Assembly (NCBI RefSeq): GCF_022921055.1
Contig: NZ_CP095061.1
Location: 4,875,501 to 4,939,500, forward strand
DNA length: 64,000 nt
Direction: 5' to 3'
From: Hymenobacter volaticus
Lineage (GTDB): Bacteria; Bacteroidota; Bacteroidia; Cytophagales; Hymenobacteraceae
Shown one piece after another: positions 9,787 to 18,346 of the stretch. Every line of letters begins with the position of its first letter. Within the stretch, counting starts at the first letter, position 1. The position numbers were made by a program, and so were the translations under genes. The notes under the pieces were generated by a model. The model worked only from the letters and a program-made list of their open reading frames with translations. It made no database searches and was not told the origin of the DNA.

Positions 9787-10422
9787 TTGAACCGCTCTAT
9801 TGCCCTTTTATTCTCAGTTGTCTGCCACCCATTACTACTTCCTAGCTACTTGTTCTATGTGGTGTGCTATGAGTTGCCGGGCGTGGTGCGGTATCCGCTT
9901 CCGGCTAACCGCTGGCAGCTGACTTGCTTGGTTGCGCTGTTCACGTTTGTACTACCGTCGGTGGGCACTGCGTTGCTGCTGTGGCGCGGCTTGATAACCG
10001 GCAGTATGGAACTACCGGAGCGGCGGCAGCGTCCGTTGCCTTTTCTACTGGCTACGCTTAGTTTCGGCGCCGCCACGCTGCTCCTGAATAGCATGCCAGA
10101 AGCGGTTGATGCCTTGTTACGGTATATGCTCCTTGGCATGACCTTAGCCGTTTTGCTGACGCTGCTCGTTTCGCTGCGCTGGAAAATAAGCGCCCACGGC
10201 GTAGGAGTTGGTGGCGCTGTTGGGTTGATGATGGTGCTTTACGTGCGAGACACCTCAACCGGCTTTCCTATTGGCTGGCTACTAGCCAGTATATTACTAG
10301 CGGGCGTGGTGCTTAGTGCCCGCCTAGCACTAAACGCGCATACCCCGGCTCAAGCGTGGGCAGGTTTCTCGTTGGGTATAAGCTTGGTATTAGGTTTGGG
10401 AGTAGGTTCCGCGTTGACTTGA
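9787..10422 (+). CDS. PAP2-like integral membrane protein
   Basis: 211 residues with about six hydrophobic helices. It carries remnants of the three phosphatidic-acid-phosphatase motifs: LPERRQRPLPF (motif 1, R....RP), a central KISAHG (motif 2, normally PSGH), and SARLALNAHTPAQAWAG (motif 3, normally SR.....H...D). The last Asp is Gln here. The phosphatase His of motif 3 remains. The family removes phosphate from lipid phosphates or undecaprenyl pyrophosphate at the membrane; with altered motifs 2 and 3 I cannot say that this one is active. Start TTG 9787 is the only reasonable one before MNRSIALLFSVVCHPLLLPS. It is convergent with kmo. Confidence 0.65.
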   Translation: MNRSIALLFSVVCHPLLLPSYLFYVVCYELPGVVRYPLPANRWQLTCLVALFTFVLPSVGTALLLWRGLITGSMELPERRQRPLPFLLATLSFGAATLLLNSMPEAVDALLRYMLLGMTLAVLLTLLVSLRWKISAHGVGVGGAVGLMMVLYVRDTSTGFPIGWLLASILLAGVVLSARLALNAHTPAQAWAGFSLGISLVLGLGVGSALT

Positions 10423-10497
10423 CTTAGCATCATCTCTCTTCCTGGTTGCAGGTAAAGTAATAGAGCCTATGCCAAACTTGCTAAAGCCTGCCTGGTA

Positions 10498-11889
10498 CTA
10501 TTTTAGTTTGCTCATCTCCTCACGTAACAACTGTTGCACTTGGTCTTGCTCGTAATCCGCTTCTGTTTGAATGTAGGGCATCAAGCGGCTCATGATGCGT
10601 TCCTGCCGCTGGCCATTTGCCAAAGCTTCGGCGTACGGAATATGCGAGAACGTAACCTGCGAGTACAGCGGGAGCCATTGCCCTGGATACTGCGCCGAGA
10701 TTTTTCCTTCTATCTTTTTCTGCAGCAGAAACCGAGGGTCGGCTACTCGGTCACGCATCTCCTCGAAGTTGTAGATGGCTAAGTCGGCCATAGCGTCGGC
10801 GTCGGGTTTGCGCTGGGTTTGAAACCGTTGGAAGATAGTATGCCAATCGGAGCCGTATTGGTCTAACAGAGAATTGAGTACTGAACAGTCTTCGAAGCCG
10901 GCATTCATGCCTTGGCCGTAGAATGGCACAATAGCGTGCGAAGCATCCCCAATCAACAACACATCATCGTCGAAAGCCCACGGAAAGCAACGCACTGTGA
11001 CGAGAGAACCAGTTGGGTTCTCGAAGAAATCGGCACCTAACTCGGGCATAAGCGGCACAGCATCTGGAAATACTTCCTCGAAGAAAGCCTGCACTTGCGC
11101 TGGTGTTTGCAGCGCCGCAAACGAGTGTTGGCCCTCGTAAGGGAAGAACAACGTACACGTAAATGAGCCGTCCAAATTAGGGAGGGCAATCATCATATAC
11201 TGGCCACGTGGCCAAATATGTAGGGCGTGCTTTTCAAGTTGCCAAGTGCCGCCTGGACCGGGCGCAATATGCAGTTCCTTGTACCCGTACTCGAGGTAGC
11301 TCTGGGAGTAGTTGTAGCGGTCCGTTTTCTGCATAGCCGCCCGCACGGCTGAATATGCCCCATCAGTACCAAACAATCGACGAAACGGATGTATCTGTTC
11401 TTCTCCCGTAACGGCATCGCGCAACTCAATGGTATGCTCGCGCAGGTCTACGTTCAGGCACTGCTGGTTGAAGTGCAACGATACGCCTGGTTCGGCTTCG
11501 ACCAGATCCAAAAGTTTGCGGTTGAGGCCAGCCCGCGACACCGAGTAAATCGCCTGATTGGCTTGCCCGTACGGCTGGTGCGTGAGTTGTCCACACTGGT
11601 CGTGCATCATACGACCGTACATCGGGATTCCCACTTGGCGCACCTCGTCGCCGATGCCTACTCCTTCCAACGCCCGCCAGCCCCGATCAGACAAGGCCAG
11701 ATTGATAGAGCGACCTTCCAGCGCCCCGGCCAACCTTGGATCGGCGCGGCGCTCAAACACGTCTACCTGATGGCCGTGCCGGGCCAAGTAGAGGGCAAGC
11801 AGCGACCCAACCAATCCCGCGCCCATGAGCGTGAGTGATTCGGCTGGGGTTCCGGTAGGTGCAATGGCGGATGTAGTGGCGTCAGACAT
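10498..11889 (-). CDS. kmo: kynurenine 3-monooxygenase
   Basis: FAD- and NADPH-dependent hydroxylase that turns L-kynurenine into 3-hydroxykynurenine. The N-terminal dinucleotide fold has GAGLVG at residues 23-28 followed by LYLARHGHQVDVFERR; the central family segment EGRSINLALSDRGWRAL is characteristic of KMO; the second FAD motif is LIGDASHAIVPFYGQGMNAG. At 463 residues it matches bacterial and eukaryotic KMO. The ATG at 11889 follows a 16-base palindrome by about 43 bases. Other genes of the pathway lie at 17-20 kb on the same strand, separated by the TonB receptor and AlkB genes. Confidence 0.95.
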   Translation of the reverse strand: MSDATTSAIAPTGTPAESLTLMGAGLVGSLLALYLARHGHQVDVFERRADPRLAGALEGRSINLALSDRGWRALEGVGIGDEVRQVGIPMYGRMMHDQCGQLTHQPYGQANQAIYSVSRAGLNRKLLDLVEAEPGVSLHFNQQCLNVDLREHTIELRDAVTGEEQIHPFRRLFGTDGAYSAVRAAMQKTDRYNYSQSYLEYGYKELHIAPGPGGTWQLEKHALHIWPRGQYMMIALPNLDGSFTCTLFFPYEGQHSFAALQTPAQVQAFFEEVFPDAVPLMPELGADFFENPTGSLVTVRCFPWAFDDDVLLIGDASHAIVPFYGQGMNAGFEDCSVLNSLLDQYGSDWHTIFQRFQTQRKPDADAMADLAIYNFEEMRDRVADPRFLLQKKIEGKISAQYPGQWLPLYSQVTFSHIPYAEALANGQRQERIMSRLMPYIQTEADYEQDQVQQLLREEMSKLK

Positions 11890-11931
11890 AGAGTTAACCT
11901 ATACGGTGAGAGCGGCGAAGCTAGTTGTTCA

Positions 11932-11947
11932 ACGCCAAATTTGGCGT
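11932..11947. promoter_or_regulatory. 16-base perfect palindrome upstream of kmo, candidate operator
   Basis: ACGCCAAATTTGGCGT is a perfect dyad centred about 50 bases before the kmo ATG. Its size and position suit a dimeric repressor or activator. No regulator gene lies next to it, and I did not find a second copy before the kynU/ACMSD/haaO group. Confidence 0.45.
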
Positions 11948-12151
11948 GTCCTGTGGAAAGCAGTTCACCGGATAAAGCCGATAGTTCGACTTGTTTTCAT
12001 CCCAGGTTCATCGTAATCATTTATTGCATATAAGCGAGGCGTTTAGATTTGAATTATAAAACGAAGCGGTTGAACAGCTCCCCTAATCTGAGCCCTTTCT
12101 TCTTCGTTAAGCTCAACAATCAAGCCCTTCACCTTCTACTCTTGCTTCGTT

Positions 12152-12352
12152 GTGGCTGATTCATCTTCTTCAACTCAACCGCCCACCGTCATGCCCATTG
12201 TTGTATTCGACCTTCAAGATTACAACTCGATTTCCGTACCCGCGGCGGATTCAGCCCAGCTTGACCCCGGTGAAGTTTTTCGCATCGGTGAATTTTTAAT
12301 TGGCGACAGCGACTGCTCCAATCTAGGGGGCCATCCGGATATCCGCTACTAA
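12152..12352 (+). CDS. possible small acidic hypothetical protein
   Basis: An open frame of 66 codons from GTG 12152 (or 53 from ATG 12191). The protein is acidic, with the core MPIVVFDLQDYNSISV and the ending CSNLGGHPDIRY. Codon choice resembles neighbouring genes, and it lies in an otherwise empty 726-base gap. No family was recognised and no clear ribosome site seen. It could be a genuine small gene or chance. Confidence 0.35.
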   Translation: MADSSSSTQPPTVMPIVVFDLQDYNSISVPAADSAQLDPGEVFRIGEFLIGDSDCSNLGGHPDIRY

Positions 12353-12530
12353 TTTTAAAGTGGCCATACACTTGTTTTTAGGCTAATTCAGCAACAACCG
12401 CTCACCAAGCATTTTTTATTGGCATCAAATCTGCAAGGCAAATCAGATAAAGCTCATATTAGTATTATTATAAATTATATCCAACTATTACACAACAGCT
12501 AGTATTTACCTTTTTCAATACACAACTTCC

Positions 12531-12561
12531 TTGTTTTTAAGCTTTAGCGGCTCTACTTTTA
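12531..12561 (+). promoter_or_regulatory. candidate promoter of the TonB receptor gene
   Basis: TTG (12531-12533), 20 bases, then TACTTTTA (12554-12561), one base off the Bacteroidota -7 consensus TAnnTTTG. It lies 55 bases before the ATG at 12616 in an AT-rich stretch. Confidence 0.4.
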
Positions 12562-12615
12562 CAAAATATTTGAAGGCCGACCCGTTATCAAATCTCACCT
12601 TTTGCACATTTATTA

Positions 12616-15351
12616 ATGGCTAAATTTTACCAAATAGCTGCAATGCAAGCTTTTGTTGCATTTGCAGCTACTAGTGTCCAGGCGCAAGACGCTGTTACTG
12701 TCAGCGGAATTGTCCAGAATGAAGCGGGCGAACCAATGCCTGGCGCAACAGTATTTATCAAAGGAACATTTATAGGAAGCAGCACAAATAACGAAGGCAA
12801 GTTCATTCTTAAAGCCGATTTTTCTCAGGCTCCTGTCGTCCTATCTATTTCATTTGTAGGCTACGAAAGCCGGGAGGTTTCCTTGTCGCAGCCTGATAAT
12901 GCGGTGCAAGTGAAGCTGAAGCAAAACACGACGCTCACCAACGAAGTAATTGCTTCTGCGTCTCGGGTAGAGGAAGGCATTTTGCAAGCTCCTGTTACGG
13001 TTGAAAAGCTAAATACGCAACAAGTAGAGCGTATCCCGACTGCCGATTTACAAGTAGGGCTCAGCCAGTACAAGGGCATCGATGTGAACAGCAGCAGTTT
13101 GTTGATGAATTCGCTGAGTACCCGAGGCTTCAACTCGGGCAAGTCAGAGCGCTTGATTCAATTGACTGATTATTTCGATACTCAGTCGCCAAGCCTTAAC
13201 GTGAACACCGGCAACCTGACGGGTCTGTCGGAACTAGACGTAGAAAGCATTGAAATTATTCACGGGCCAGCTTCCGCACTGTACGGAGCCAATGCGTTCA
13301 ACGGCGTATTGTTGCTCAACTCCAAAGACCCGTTTGTAAGCGAGGGCCTAAGTGTACGGCTACGCGGTGGCCAACGCAGCTATTTTGACGGCCAGCTACG
13401 CTATGCCAAAAAGCTAACCGAAAGACTCGCCTTCAAAGTAGTAGGATCATACCTAACGGCTGACGATTGGTTGACCAGCAACTACGCTGCCACCAGTCAA
13501 CTTGTAGAGCGGCGCAACAACGCAGAAGGTTCCAACTTGAACTACGACGCCGTGAACCGTTACGGTGATGTTGGTGGCTTCACATTCACCAACAACCCAT
13601 CTGACCCAAGTTACGCTAACACCCCGGTCGCTCTACGTGGCAAGACAGTTTTCATGCCCGGCTTCACCGAGCAAGAGCTGCTGGCTAAAGACGACAAGGC
13701 CAAGTCGTTGAAGATTCATCCCTCACTCTCATACCTGCTTACGAACAGCGTAAAAATGACGGTGGGCTTCAATTACAGCCGCGGCACATCTAGCTACCAG
13801 AGCAGCAGCCGCTACCGTTTCCGGGACTTCGGCAGTAACCAGTTGCACGGCGAAATCAAAGGCACCCGCTGGTTTTTGCGTGGCCAGACGGTGCAGGACT
13901 TCGGCGGCAAGTCGTATGACCTAGGCTTCTTAGGTTCGTTCATTCAAACGTCTCCGACCGGCAATGCATCGCGCCCAACTGAAACGTATGCCAGCCGCTT
14001 CTACGAGACCTATATAGGAACTTTCCGCGCCACTGGCTCCCTAGACCGTGCTCAGCAGGCTGCTAACGCTACTCAGCTTAGTTCCACTGATCCGCGCTTC
14101 CAGGAACTACGTACCCAAATCATCAACGATGCTACGCCAGGCCGTGGGGCCCGGCTCAATCCTAGCTCTTTGATGAATGAAGGCAACGCACAGTACAACT
14201 TGCCAATAGCCAAAAACACCGACTTGATTATGGGCGCCGCCTACCGCAAGTTTCGCCTGGGCTCGAACGGCAACCTGTATTCCGATGATAGCAAACGTAT
14301 TCAGAACCACGAGCTAGGTGGCTATGCACAACTGACGCAGAAGCTATTTGCCGAGCGCCTGAAGCTAGCAGTTGCTGGCCGGGTCGATGACTTTAAGAAC
14401 TTCAAGCCTGCTTTCTCGCCACGGGCCTCGGCAGTATATTCAGCCGGCACCAACAAGCAGCATAACTTCCGCGCCTCTTATGGCCGCGCCTTCCGCTCCC
14501 CCACGCAGCTCGATCAGTACATCCGCCTCGATGTGGGCCAAGTGGTTTTGCTCGGCAACGTAAACAACGGGTTCCAAGGTTATAACACCATCAATGCTGC
14601 TGGCCAACAACTAGGCACACCTGGCGCACCCCTAGCCTCGTTTGAGTTTGAAGCTGCCCCGTTGAAGCTGGAGCGCTTAAGCACTTACGAAGTAGGCTAC
14701 AAGGGTACAATAGGCGAGAAACTAGCCCTTGACGTTAACTACTTCCAGTCCTACTACAATGATTTCATTGGGGCACAACGCTTCATTGGAAACCGTGATG
14801 GTAGCCGTCCATCGGATGCACAGCTAGCTACTGAGTTCAGACGCCCGCTACAAACCCCGGCTGGAGCCCCTTTCCAAGACCGAAGCTCTGAAACCCGCGT
14901 GCTGCAAGTCTGGACCAATGCCAGCCAGGAAGTACGCACGAAAGGTGCTGCCTTGGGTGTAAGCTACAACGTAATGACGCCGCTCACGCTGACGGCCAAC
15001 TACTCGCTTAACATCTTGGACCGCAGCAACCTACCCGATAACTTCCAAACGTTCTTCAACACACCCAAACATAAATACAACGTGGGTGCTCACGGTACGA
15101 TAGCACGGAATGTAAGCTATGCTGTGAACTACCGCTGGGCACAAGGGCACCTCTACGAACAGCCTTTCGCAGTAGGTGAACTAAAAGACTACAGTTCCGT
15201 GGATGCTTATGTAGGTTACGAGGTACCGAAGCTGTTTACTACGTTCCAAGTGGGTGGGTCAAACATCTTAAACAATACAAATACACAAGTGTACGGCGCT
15301 CCTAATATTGGCCGCTTAATTTTTGCAGGTCTGCTTGTTAACCTCAAGTAG
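12616..15351 (+). CDS. TonB-dependent outer-membrane receptor
   Basis: 911 residues. An N-terminal signal (AFVAFAATSVQAQ) is followed by a carboxypeptidase-regulatory-like domain (residues about 28-105, VSGIVQNEAGEPMPGATVFIKG, split here by its usual GxSTNxEG turn), then a plug domain (about 110-230, with VESIEIIHGPASALYGANAFNG cut short: motif IIHGPASALYG) and a long beta-barrel. The last residues GRLIFAGLLVNLK fit an outer-membrane C-terminus, although the final residue is Lys rather than aromatic. No SusD partner follows, so it is not a classic polysaccharide-utilisation pair; substrate could be a siderophore, vitamin or peptide. It lies between kmo and the other kynurenine genes but on the opposite strand, and no link to kynurenine uptake can be shown. 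Confidence 0.93.
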   Translation: MAKFYQIAAMQAFVAFAATSVQAQDAVTVSGIVQNEAGEPMPGATVFIKGTFIGSSTNNEGKFILKADFSQAPVVLSISFVGYESREVSLSQPDNAVQVKLKQNTTLTNEVIASASRVEEGILQAPVTVEKLNTQQVERIPTADLQVGLSQYKGIDVNSSSLLMNSLSTRGFNSGKSERLIQLTDYFDTQSPSLNVNTGNLTGLSELDVESIEIIHGPASALYGANAFNGVLLLNSKDPFVSEGLSVRLRGGQRSYFDGQLRYAKKLTERLAFKVVGSYLTADDWLTSNYAATSQLVERRNNAEGSNLNYDAVNRYGDVGGFTFTNNPSDPSYANTPVALRGKTVFMPGFTEQELLAKDDKAKSLKIHPSLSYLLTNSVKMTVGFNYSRGTSSYQSSSRYRFRDFGSNQLHGEIKGTRWFLRGQTVQDFGGKSYDLGFLGSFIQTSPTGNASRPTETYASRFYETYIGTFRATGSLDRAQQAANATQLSSTDPRFQELRTQIINDATPGRGARLNPSSLMNEGNAQYNLPIAKNTDLIMGAAYRKFRLGSNGNLYSDDSKRIQNHELGGYAQLTQKLFAERLKLAVAGRVDDFKNFKPAFSPRASAVYSAGTNKQHNFRASYGRAFRSPTQLDQYIRLDVGQVVLLGNVNNGFQGYNTINAAGQQLGTPGAPLASFEFEAAPLKLERLSTYEVGYKGTIGEKLALDVNYFQSYYNDFIGAQRFIGNRDGSRPSDAQLATEFRRPLQTPAGAPFQDRSSETRVLQVWTNASQEVRTKGAALGVSYNVMTPLTLTANYSLNILDRSNLPDNFQTFFNTPKHKYNVGAHGTIARNVSYAVNYRWAQGHLYEQPFAVGELKDYSSVDAYVGYEVPKLFTTFQVGGSNILNNTNTQVYGAPNIGRLIFAGLLVNLK

Positions 15352-15361
15352 GCTGCCACAT

Positions 15362-15416
15362 TCACCGCATACAAGAAAGGCCACGCAATTTGCGTGGCCT
15401 TTCTTGTATGCGGTGA
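15362..15416. terminator. Very long palindromic bidirectional terminator (27-bp arms)
   Basis: Arms 15362-15388 and 15390-15416 are perfect reverse complements with a one-base centre. The inner part (AAGAAAGGCCACGCAA and its complement) is a normal terminator with A and T tracts; the outer eleven base pairs (TCACCGCATAC) continue the pairing well beyond it. It lies between the convergent receptor and AlkB genes. Confidence 0.85.
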
Positions 15417-15520
15417 TCTCTGATGCTTATTACTAAGATGCTACGGGTTTGCTGGAACTACAGGCTACTTAGAACATTCTTAAGTTGATCATACTCGTTG
15501 ACAAGCGGTTTCAGCGAAAA

Positions 15521-16120
15521 TCATCTATTCACTACCAGCCGAAACGTAAGGTTAAGGCGCGGCGCGGTAGGACGGGCAGTTTTTGGCACTGCATGAAGCC
15601 AGTGCTGCTGGGTAGAACCACGCATAAGCAGCAAGCTACCGGTTGATAAGTCCAATGAAACAGGAGCATGAGGAAGGTACTGTGGGTCGCGCGGCCGTAG
15701 GCGAAACCGGCGGGTAGCCCCCAAACTCACAGATGCAATAATGGGGCTTGACCCTAGTTCAGGCTCATTATCGGCGTGCCACCCCATACTATCTTGCCCC
15801 GTCCGATAAAGGTTGAGCAACACGCTATTAAAGTGTGTCTGCGCAGCAGTTTCGACTTGCTCTCGCAGCTGCTGCAAAGTGAGCGTCCAGGGCTGCGGGT
15901 CAAGCATTATGCCGGAGTAGGAATAGCGGGCCGTTGGGTCGCCATGCCAAGCAGTTAGGCGTGGCTGCATTACCTCCTTTCCGAAAAGCTTAATTGGTTC
16001 GTGCCGCCAGGCAATGCTGCTGGATAGCTCTTCTAGCAAGCTGGCTGCTTCGCCGGGGCCAAGAAAATCAGGATCAAGCAGCACGTCGGCGTGCGGTAGG
16101 GGGATACGGGTAAGAGGCAC
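15521..16120 (-). CDS. AlkB-family 2-oxoglutarate/Fe(II) dioxygenase
   Basis: 199-residue repair enzyme that oxidatively removes alkyl groups from DNA or RNA bases. Iron ligands are H115 and D117 in GWHADNE and H176 in HWLHAVPK. The 2-oxoglutarate arginines are in PRLNLTFR (R188, R194). The core LLNLYRTGQDSMGWHAD and the ALKBH2/3-like layout, with the nucleotide-recognition lid around residues 40-80, fit the short bacterial AlkB homologues. It is followed in the same direction upstream by a hypothetical membrane protein (21-base gap), so the two may be co-transcribed. Confidence 0.9.
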   Translation of the reverse strand: MPLTRIPLPHADVLLDPDFLGPGEAASLLEELSSSIAWRHEPIKLFGKEVMQPRLTAWHGDPTARYSYSGIMLDPQPWTLTLQQLREQVETAAQTHFNSVLLNLYRTGQDSMGWHADNEPELGSSPIIASVSLGATRRFRLRPRDPQYLPHAPVSLDLSTGSLLLMRGSTQQHWLHAVPKTARPTAPRLNLTFRLVVNR

Positions 16121-16141
16121 AATTTCTAGCAGTAAGGCAAG

Positions 16142-16846
16142 CTACGGCTGCTGTTTCATCATCTTCTCCATTTTCACCTGCATTTCCTTAGGCTGTTGCT
16201 TGATGAGGTACGGCATTGCCAATTGCAGGCCCCAAACAATCAAAAAGCAGATTATAATAGGTGGCAAAATACTCTTGCTCCGATAGTTGTCAGTCTGCAC
16301 GTAGCGCGGCCAAAACCACAGCAGGTAAGCTAATACAGCAGGCACATTAAAGAGCAACGTACCCAAAAAAGGGTTTAAGCCCTGCTGTAGAACAGCCCAC
16401 GACAGTACCTGAGTACCCACCATCATGTACACGACTATAAACACAATCAAGCCTAAAAGGGCCCGCATGCGCCGAAGCCGAAACAAATTGATACCAAGCA
16501 ATACACCGCCTCCTATCATCATAGATATAGGCAGGATCGAGAACAACACAATGGTACCCGGCGAGTAGAGGGCTGGCGCTTCTTCCTCGGCTTGGGCAGA
16601 TTCAGCCTGTTCCTTCAGACTCGGCTTGGCTACGACAGTAGCAGCCTTCTGTTGCCGCTGCTGCTCGACTATAGGCATCAGTTCAGCCCGAAGCGCAACA
16701 GCCTCAGCAGGGTGCTCACCGCGCCGATCTAGTTCGTCGAGAGCCGCCAAAATAGCGTCCTCGCGGTATTCAGCACGGTTTCGTACGTAAAGCAACAGCT
16801 CAGAAAGAGGTTTGCGGGACATCTTCTCCGCGTATTCATCAGCCAT
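16142..16846 (-). CDS. hypothetical four-helix membrane protein
   Basis: About 234 residues, no family recognised. The N-terminal third is soluble and helical (MSRKPLSELLLYVRNRAEY, then ILAALDELDRRGEHPAEA), a charged Gln/Ala/Glu-rich linker follows, and then four hydrophobic segments (IVLFSILPISMMIGGGVLLG, LLGLIVFIVVYMMVGTQVL, GTLLFNVPAVLAYLLWFW, ILPPIIICFLIVWGLQLAM). It ends in a basic Met/Gln-rich tail. Start at ATG 16846 is preferred to one five codons earlier. It precedes the AlkB gene on the same strand. Confidence 0.7.
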   Translation of the reverse strand: MADEYAEKMSRKPLSELLLYVRNRAEYREDAILAALDELDRRGEHPAEAVALRAELMPIVEQQRQQKAATVVAKPSLKEQAESAQAEEEAPALYSPGTIVLFSILPISMMIGGGVLLGINLFRLRRMRALLGLIVFIVVYMMVGTQVLSWAVLQQGLNPFLGTLLFNVPAVLAYLLWFWPRYVQTDNYRSKSILPPIIICFLIVWGLQLAMPYLIKQQPKEMQVKMEKMMKQQP

Positions 16847-17032
16847 GGCAGTATGCTTCAATAGAAAAACGACAGGAGTTAGGTAATAGAACGTAGAACA
16901 GCGCTGTCTGATGAATAATGCCCGAAATGTTATACGCCGCCATTAGTCCTCTGTGGCCTTAGCATTTGCATTTAGCTACTCGTGCAACTGCACCAGCGAA
17001 CAGCCACGGACCTAACGACTTACGAACTTAAG

Positions 17033-18319
17033 TTAACGTTGCGTTGCGGCCCATTCTGCCAGCACGACTCCTACGCGTTGCACATCCTGAAACGTATTGT
17101 AGAGTGGCACCGGAGCCAGTCGAATCACGTTGGGTTCGCGCCAGTCGCCAATAATGCCGGCATCCATCAAATGGTCGAACAGTTCACGCCCATTTTGATG
17201 GACTAGCAAAGAGAGTTGGCATCCGCGCTCGGCCGGGTTGGTGGGCGTAATGACTTCAAGCTGAGTTTCTGGCAATTCGAGGCGTTTGATCAGGAACTCC
17301 AGATAGCCAGTAAGCAACTCACTCTTGCGCCGTAGGGCCGCCATTCCGCCGGCAGCATCATGCACGGCTAAAGCAGCTTCGTGCACGGCCATCGTCAAGA
17401 TGGAGCTATTGGAAAGTTGCCAGCCCGCCGCGCCGCGCATCGGTCGGAAGCCCTTGCGCATCTTAAATCGTTCCTCTTCGTCGTGGCCCCACCAGCCGGC
17501 TAAGCGCAAGAGCTCTGGCTGGTTGGCAAACCGCTCGTGCACAAAAGCCCCGGCCACCCCACCAGGTCCCGAGTTCAGGTATTTGTAGGTGCACCAACAC
17601 GCAAAGTCCACGTCCCAGTCATGCAAGTGCAGCGGGATGTTGCCAGCGGCGTGAGCTAGATCAAACCCGACCTTGGCCCCCACTGCGTGCCCGGCCTGTG
17701 TAATAGCTGCCATGTCGTAGACTTGGCCAGTGTAGTAGTTGAGCCCTCCCATGATGACGGTAGCCAACGAACCGCCTAGCTCATTGATCTTGGCCACAAT
17801 ATCCTCGGTGCGCAACGTATGCTCGCCGGGACGCGGCGCTAGCTCGACAATAGTGTTGTCGGGGCTGAGGCCATGCAGTCTCACCTGCGATTCTAGGGCG
17901 TACTGATCGGAGGGAAAAGCGCTACTTTCCATCAATACCTTATACCGGGATATGGTAGGTCGATAAAAGGAAATTAGCAGCAGGTGTAAGTTGGTAGTCA
18001 GGTTGTTCATGACTACCACTTCCAAGGGATTGGCTCCCACTATACGCGCCGTGGCTTCGGTGAGCCGCGCGTGAAAATTCATCCAAGGAGTATCGCCTCG
18101 GAAATGCCCTTCCACTGCCATCTCCTCCCAGTTTGTGAACTGGCGTTCGGCCGCGGCACGTGCAGTGCGCGGCTGTAGCCCAAGGGAGTTACCACACATA
18201 TACACGCTCTCTTGCCCATTGGGGCCCAGCGGAATATAGAACTGGTTGCGAAATTCGCGCAGCGGGTCCTGCGCATCTAGCTGAGCGGCGAAGTCGGGAG
18301 TGGGTTCAAAGGAGGTCAT
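17033..18319 (-). CDS. kynU: kynureninase
   Basis: PLP-dependent hydrolase that splits 3-hydroxykynurenine to 3-hydroxyanthranilate and alanine. Family markers: YMCGNSLGLQP near the start, WMNFHARL, the Thr/Asn loop VVMNNLTTNLH that holds PLP phosphate, the Asp/His region FDLAHAAGNIPL, and the Schiff-base lysine in CWCTYKYLNSGPGG. Length about 428, typical. ATG 18319 is preferred to a TTG nine codons upstream because the latter abuts the preceding stop and precedes the conserved MTSFEPTPDFAAQLDAQDPL start. The ACMSD gene ends 27 bases before this start, so the two form an operon. Confidence 0.95.
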   Translation of the reverse strand: MTSFEPTPDFAAQLDAQDPLREFRNQFYIPLGPNGQESVYMCGNSLGLQPRTARAAAERQFTNWEEMAVEGHFRGDTPWMNFHARLTEATARIVGANPLEVVVMNNLTTNLHLLLISFYRPTISRYKVLMESSAFPSDQYALESQVRLHGLSPDNTIVELAPRPGEHTLRTEDIVAKINELGGSLATVIMGGLNYYTGQVYDMAAITQAGHAVGAKVGFDLAHAAGNIPLHLHDWDVDFACWCTYKYLNSGPGGVAGAFVHERFANQPELLRLAGWWGHDEEERFKMRKGFRPMRGAAGWQLSNSSILTMAVHEAALAVHDAAGGMAALRRKSELLTGYLEFLIKRLELPETQLEVITPTNPAERGCQLSLLVHQNGRELFDHLMDAGIIGDWREPNVIRLAPVPLYNTFQDVQRVGVVLAEWAATQR

Positions 18320-18346
18320 CAAAGGCAAAGGTACACCGATAGACAA

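Larger units (their letters stand above)
11890..12615. other. Long intergenic region between kmo and TonB receptor
   Basis: 726 bases between divergent genes. It contains a 16-base palindrome next to kmo (11932-11947), one short open frame of plausible codon use (12152-12352), an AT-rich stretch, and a candidate promoter for the receptor (12531-12561). Nothing else was recognised. Confidence 0.6.

Noticed and set aside
12616-15351. Receptor considered as a SusC with a polysaccharide-utilisation locus
   Set aside because: No SusD-like gene or glycoside hydrolases follow; the next feature is a terminator and an opposite-strand AlkB gene.
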